This document shows positions 63,421-64,000 of a stretch of DNA of 64,000 nt, one piece after another. The stretch lies in NCBI GenBank assembly GCA_023053545.1, contig JAKZAN010000006.1, positions 6,205,001-6,269,000 on the forward strand, in the 5' to 3' direction. Below the pieces are notes generated by a model that was not told where the DNA came from, did not search any database, and worked only from the letters and a program-made list of their open reading frames with translations. This stretch comes from Lepidurus packardi. Taxonomy: Eukaryota > Arthropoda > Branchiopoda > Notostraca > Triopsidae. Made by a program: the position numbers and the translations under genes. Position 1 is the first letter of the stretch. Every line of letters begins with the position of its first letter.

Positions 63421-63474
63421 TAACACGAAATAATATTCCGGTCCCTTCGATTTCGTGTTAAGCGGTTTTCACTG
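63421..63474. mobile_element. Possible pogo/Tigger-type terminus
   Basis: Read on the - strand the segment starts CAGTGAAAACCGCTTAACAC and is followed outward by TA (63475-63476). CAGTG plus a GC-bearing terminal repeat is common in Tigger ends. An 11-base inverted repeat (TAACACGAAAT / ATTTCGTGTTA) is inside it. I could not find the opposite end. Confidence 0.4.
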
Positions 63475-63476
63475 TA

Positions 63477-64000
63477 TTTCGTTTAAGGTTTACAACAGAC
63501 GATTTTGAAGTTAGGCTGGAGAAGTACAAACAAGGTGCCCCAGTGGTTATTCTATATCATCGTTGTCAGGTCCGGCTCGCAATTATTATTATTGCTTCGC
63601 CTAGTCTTGTGTTATTAGCGTAGTCTTATATTATTAATGTTTTGCCTAGTCTTGTGTTTGTTACGCAAATAAAGCTGAGTGAAAACATGGCGTGCCATGT
63701 AGGATAAGTTATGTATGGGTAATGAGATTCGAATAATATGTTAGTTAAAATGTATTTAATTTTTTAGTGGAATGGTATAGGTATAACGAATGGTAATAAC
63801 GAAAGGAAAAATAAAAAATGACAAGAACACACGTAGCGTTAAAAAGAGTGGATAACACAGTTTTGTTTACAAGACTGTATATGCACTATGTGCACTACGT
63901 ACCCAAGCGCCTAACGACCCTAGTTTGAAACTCAACGACACAAGATTGTACGGGTGTCTTGGCGAAAACATGGTTTAGATATTTTATTTTAACCTTTTGA
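63477..64000. other. Intergenic A/T-rich sequence, no gene seen
   Basis: No open frame of note, RNA gene or clear repeat. The words CCTAGTCTTGTGTT and ATTATT recur around 63580-63660. Confidence 0.4.

Overview
This window reads as a metazoan, probably arthropod, nuclear locus. It carries two recognisable genes facing each other at the right-hand end, and it is otherwise intron and intergenic DNA seeded with degraded DNA transposons. The arthropod guess rests on two things. The encoded TIA-1/TIAR protein resembles insect Rox8/TIAR more than vertebrate TIA-1 ([18 protein letters not shown] in RRM2, [14 protein letters not shown], a YGYG..GYWYP tail). There is also a short TTAGG/TTTAGG array at 61077-61108. 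No bacterial, organellar or viral gene is visible.

The main gene is a TIA-1/TIAR (Rox8) RNA-binding protein on the + strand, running from at least 8076 to the stop codon at 60148. Its first RRM begins off the left edge: only the last RRM1 exon (8076-8133) is here. RRM2 is split over 41251-41338, 56077-56152 and 56322-56424. RRM3 lies in 58803-58980 and 59071-59200. The Ala/Gln/Gly/Tyr-rich tail lies in 59709-59872 and 59932-60076, and a last exon starts with the stop codon. All junction phases agree, and the exon boundaries match those I recall for vertebrate TIA1. Introns range from about 33 kb to 59 nt.

Three extra exon candidates sit inside this gene. Two phase-1/phase-1 GC-rich open exons (20357-20542 and 20961-21461) could insert a 229-residue Pro/Ser/Ala/Asn-rich linker between RRM1 and RRM2. 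A 58-nt exon (56760-56817) between RRM2 and RRM3 would shift the frame into an early stop, and its donor is followed at once by a U-rich tract, the kind of site TIA-1 proteins bind. That is the layout expected of a self-regulating poison exon and is the most interesting system-level observation here.

On the - strand, 62223 down to 61418 encodes a complete FAHD1-type acylpyruvase/oxaloacetate decarboxylase in four exons with introns of 57, 53 and 48 nt. Upstream of it is the decayed C-terminal end of a non-LTR retrotransposon.

Repeats include two pogo/Tigger-like elements with TA duplications (12930-13682, 15982-16780), the first still carrying a recognisable transposase helix-turn-helix on the - strand, and a mosaic related copy (3736-4490). 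There is a 448-bp foldback element (43940-44387) with a partial relative (about 26830-27032), a 319-bp inverted-repeat element (37683-38001), a near-perfect 36-bp hairpin (63169-63253), and a 269-bp CT microsatellite (45894-46162). The remaining long stretches hold only short ORFs that look like chance.
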